Source: Rhizobium sp. BK313
GTDB lineage: Bacteria; Pseudomonadota; Alphaproteobacteria; Rhizobiales; Rhizobiaceae
NCBI RefSeq assembly: GCF_014193655.1
Contig: NZ_JACHZQ010000001.1
Location: forward strand, 1-64,000
Length of the DNA stretch: 64,000 bases
Direction of reading: 5' to 3'
Shown: piece by piece, positions 63,517 to 64,000 of the stretch
Position numbering within the stretch: position 1 is the first letter of the stretch
How the letters are laid out: each line of letters starts with the position of its first letter
Position numbers and translations under genes: made by a program
The notes under the pieces: model-generated
The model's database searches: none
Told to the model about the DNA's origin: nothing
What the model saw: the letters and a program-made list of their open reading frames with translations, nothing else

Positions 63517-64000
63517 TCAGGCAATCAAGGCCAGCGCGCGCACCGGGGAGCCCGTACCCTTGACGAACTTCAGCGGCGCGGCGATCAACACGGCGCCCTT
63601 GGCCGGAAGCTGATCGAGGTTGGAGAGGCTGGCGAGACCGTAGCGGTTGTTCTTGTGCATCAGGTTATGGGCCGGGAAGGGCGGGTTCATGCCGCCGGCG
63701 GAACCGGCGTCGGTGCCGATCGTTTCCGAACCCCAGCCGATGATGCCCTTCGTCAGGAGATATTCGATCGCCTCAGCGGTCGGGCCCGGCGAATGCGGGC
63801 CGTTTTCGTCGGCGTTGAGGAAGGTTTCGGACGAGCCGTTGCGCTTGTACCAATCGGTACGCAGCAGCACCCAGGTGCCGGCTTCGATCGCGCCGTGCTC
63901 GGCTTCCCATTCCTTGATGCTGTCGACGGTCAGCAGATAGTCAGGATTGGCGGCAGCTTCCTTCGAACGGTCGATGACATTGACCGGAGCGACAAAATTT
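63517..64000 (-). CDS. Cyclase-family metal hydrolase (kynurenine formamidase/isatin hydrolase fold), C-terminal part
   Basis: The frame is open to the window edge, so the N-terminus with the HxGTHxDxPxH metal motif lies outside. The visible 160 residues contain LTVDSIKEWEAEHGAIEAGTWVLLRTDW, SPGPTAEAIEYLLTKGIIGWGSETIGTDAG, the FPAHNLMHKNNRYGLASLSNLDQLP block and KFVKGTGSPVRALALIA (some in parts), all typical of Pfam Cyclase (PF04199). The family includes kynurenine formamidase and isatin hydrolase; either would produce a precursor of anthranilate, which would fit the neighbouring operon. The choice cannot be made from this part. Confidence 0.8.
   Translation of the reverse strand, partial: NFVAPVNVIDRSKEAAANPDYLLTVDSIKEWEAEHGAIEAGTWVLLRTDWYKRNGSSETFLNADENGPHSPGPTAEAIEYLLTKGIIGWGSETIGTDAGSAGGMNPPFPAHNLMHKNNRYGLASLSNLDQLPAKGAVLIAAPLKFVKGTGSPVRALALIA

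Overview
The window is a GC-rich chromosomal or chromid segment from an alphaproteobacterium, most likely a Rhizobium-like member of the Rhizobiaceae. Reasons: two DUF982 proteins, a mosaic palindromic intergenic element of the RIME type (55481-55635), many amino-acid, peptide and aromatic uptake and catabolism genes, and ATGA-type gene overlaps. I found no rRNA, tRNA, CRISPR array, insertion sequence or phage gene. The two outermost genes run off the window.

Layout. 1-5.4 kb: the N-terminal 207 residues of a protein built of 25 uninterrupted octapeptide repeats, a TylF-like methyltransferase, two DUF982 proteins, and a TetR regulator divergent from a Bcr/CflA efflux pump. 5.4-13.5 kb: base-repair glycosylase, 2-hydroxyacid dehydrogenase, VOC protein, a flavin monooxygenase of the NtaA/DszA type facing a MetQ-MetN-MetI importer, and a cupin. 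13.5-21.3 kb: AhpD-like protein, CoA-transferase plus L-fuconate-dehydratase-like enolase, an orphan peptide-type binding protein with an acetamidase, and a fused ring-cleaving dioxygenase/hydrolase. 21.4-29.7 kb: cold-shock protein, a three-gene molybdenum hydroxylase with a three-haem cytochrome, a DHA2 exporter and an NmrA-type oxidoreductase. 29.7-40.7 kb: gamma-glutamyltransferase, membrane protein, glycerate kinase, OsmC, a second flavin monooxygenase pair, LysR with two SDRs, and a class III nucleotidyl cyclase.

The most coherent part is 40.8-64 kb. An eight-gene minus-strand operon (49907 down to 40756) starts with a fused flavin monooxygenase/old-yellow-enzyme protein of the 2-aminobenzoyl-CoA monooxygenase/reductase (salicylyl-CoA hydroxylase-like) family and continues with SDR, enoyl-CoA hydratase, two acyl-CoA dehydrogenases, thioesterase, RidA-like protein and hydratase/3-hydroxyacyl-CoA dehydrogenase. 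A 2-aminobenzoate/benzoate-CoA ligase is divergent from it. Next come a Dpp-type ABC importer, a two-gene indolepyruvate:ferredoxin oxidoreductase, a MarR regulator, a phytoene-desaturase-like flavoprotein and a cyclase-family hydrolase. AT-rich palindromes approximating TTTTAA-NN-TTAAAA lie in both divergent promoter regions, so I propose one MarR-controlled regulon. My reading is an aerobic CoA-dependent anthranilate pathway joined to steps from indolic compounds. The family assignments are solid; substrates and the shared operator are inferences.
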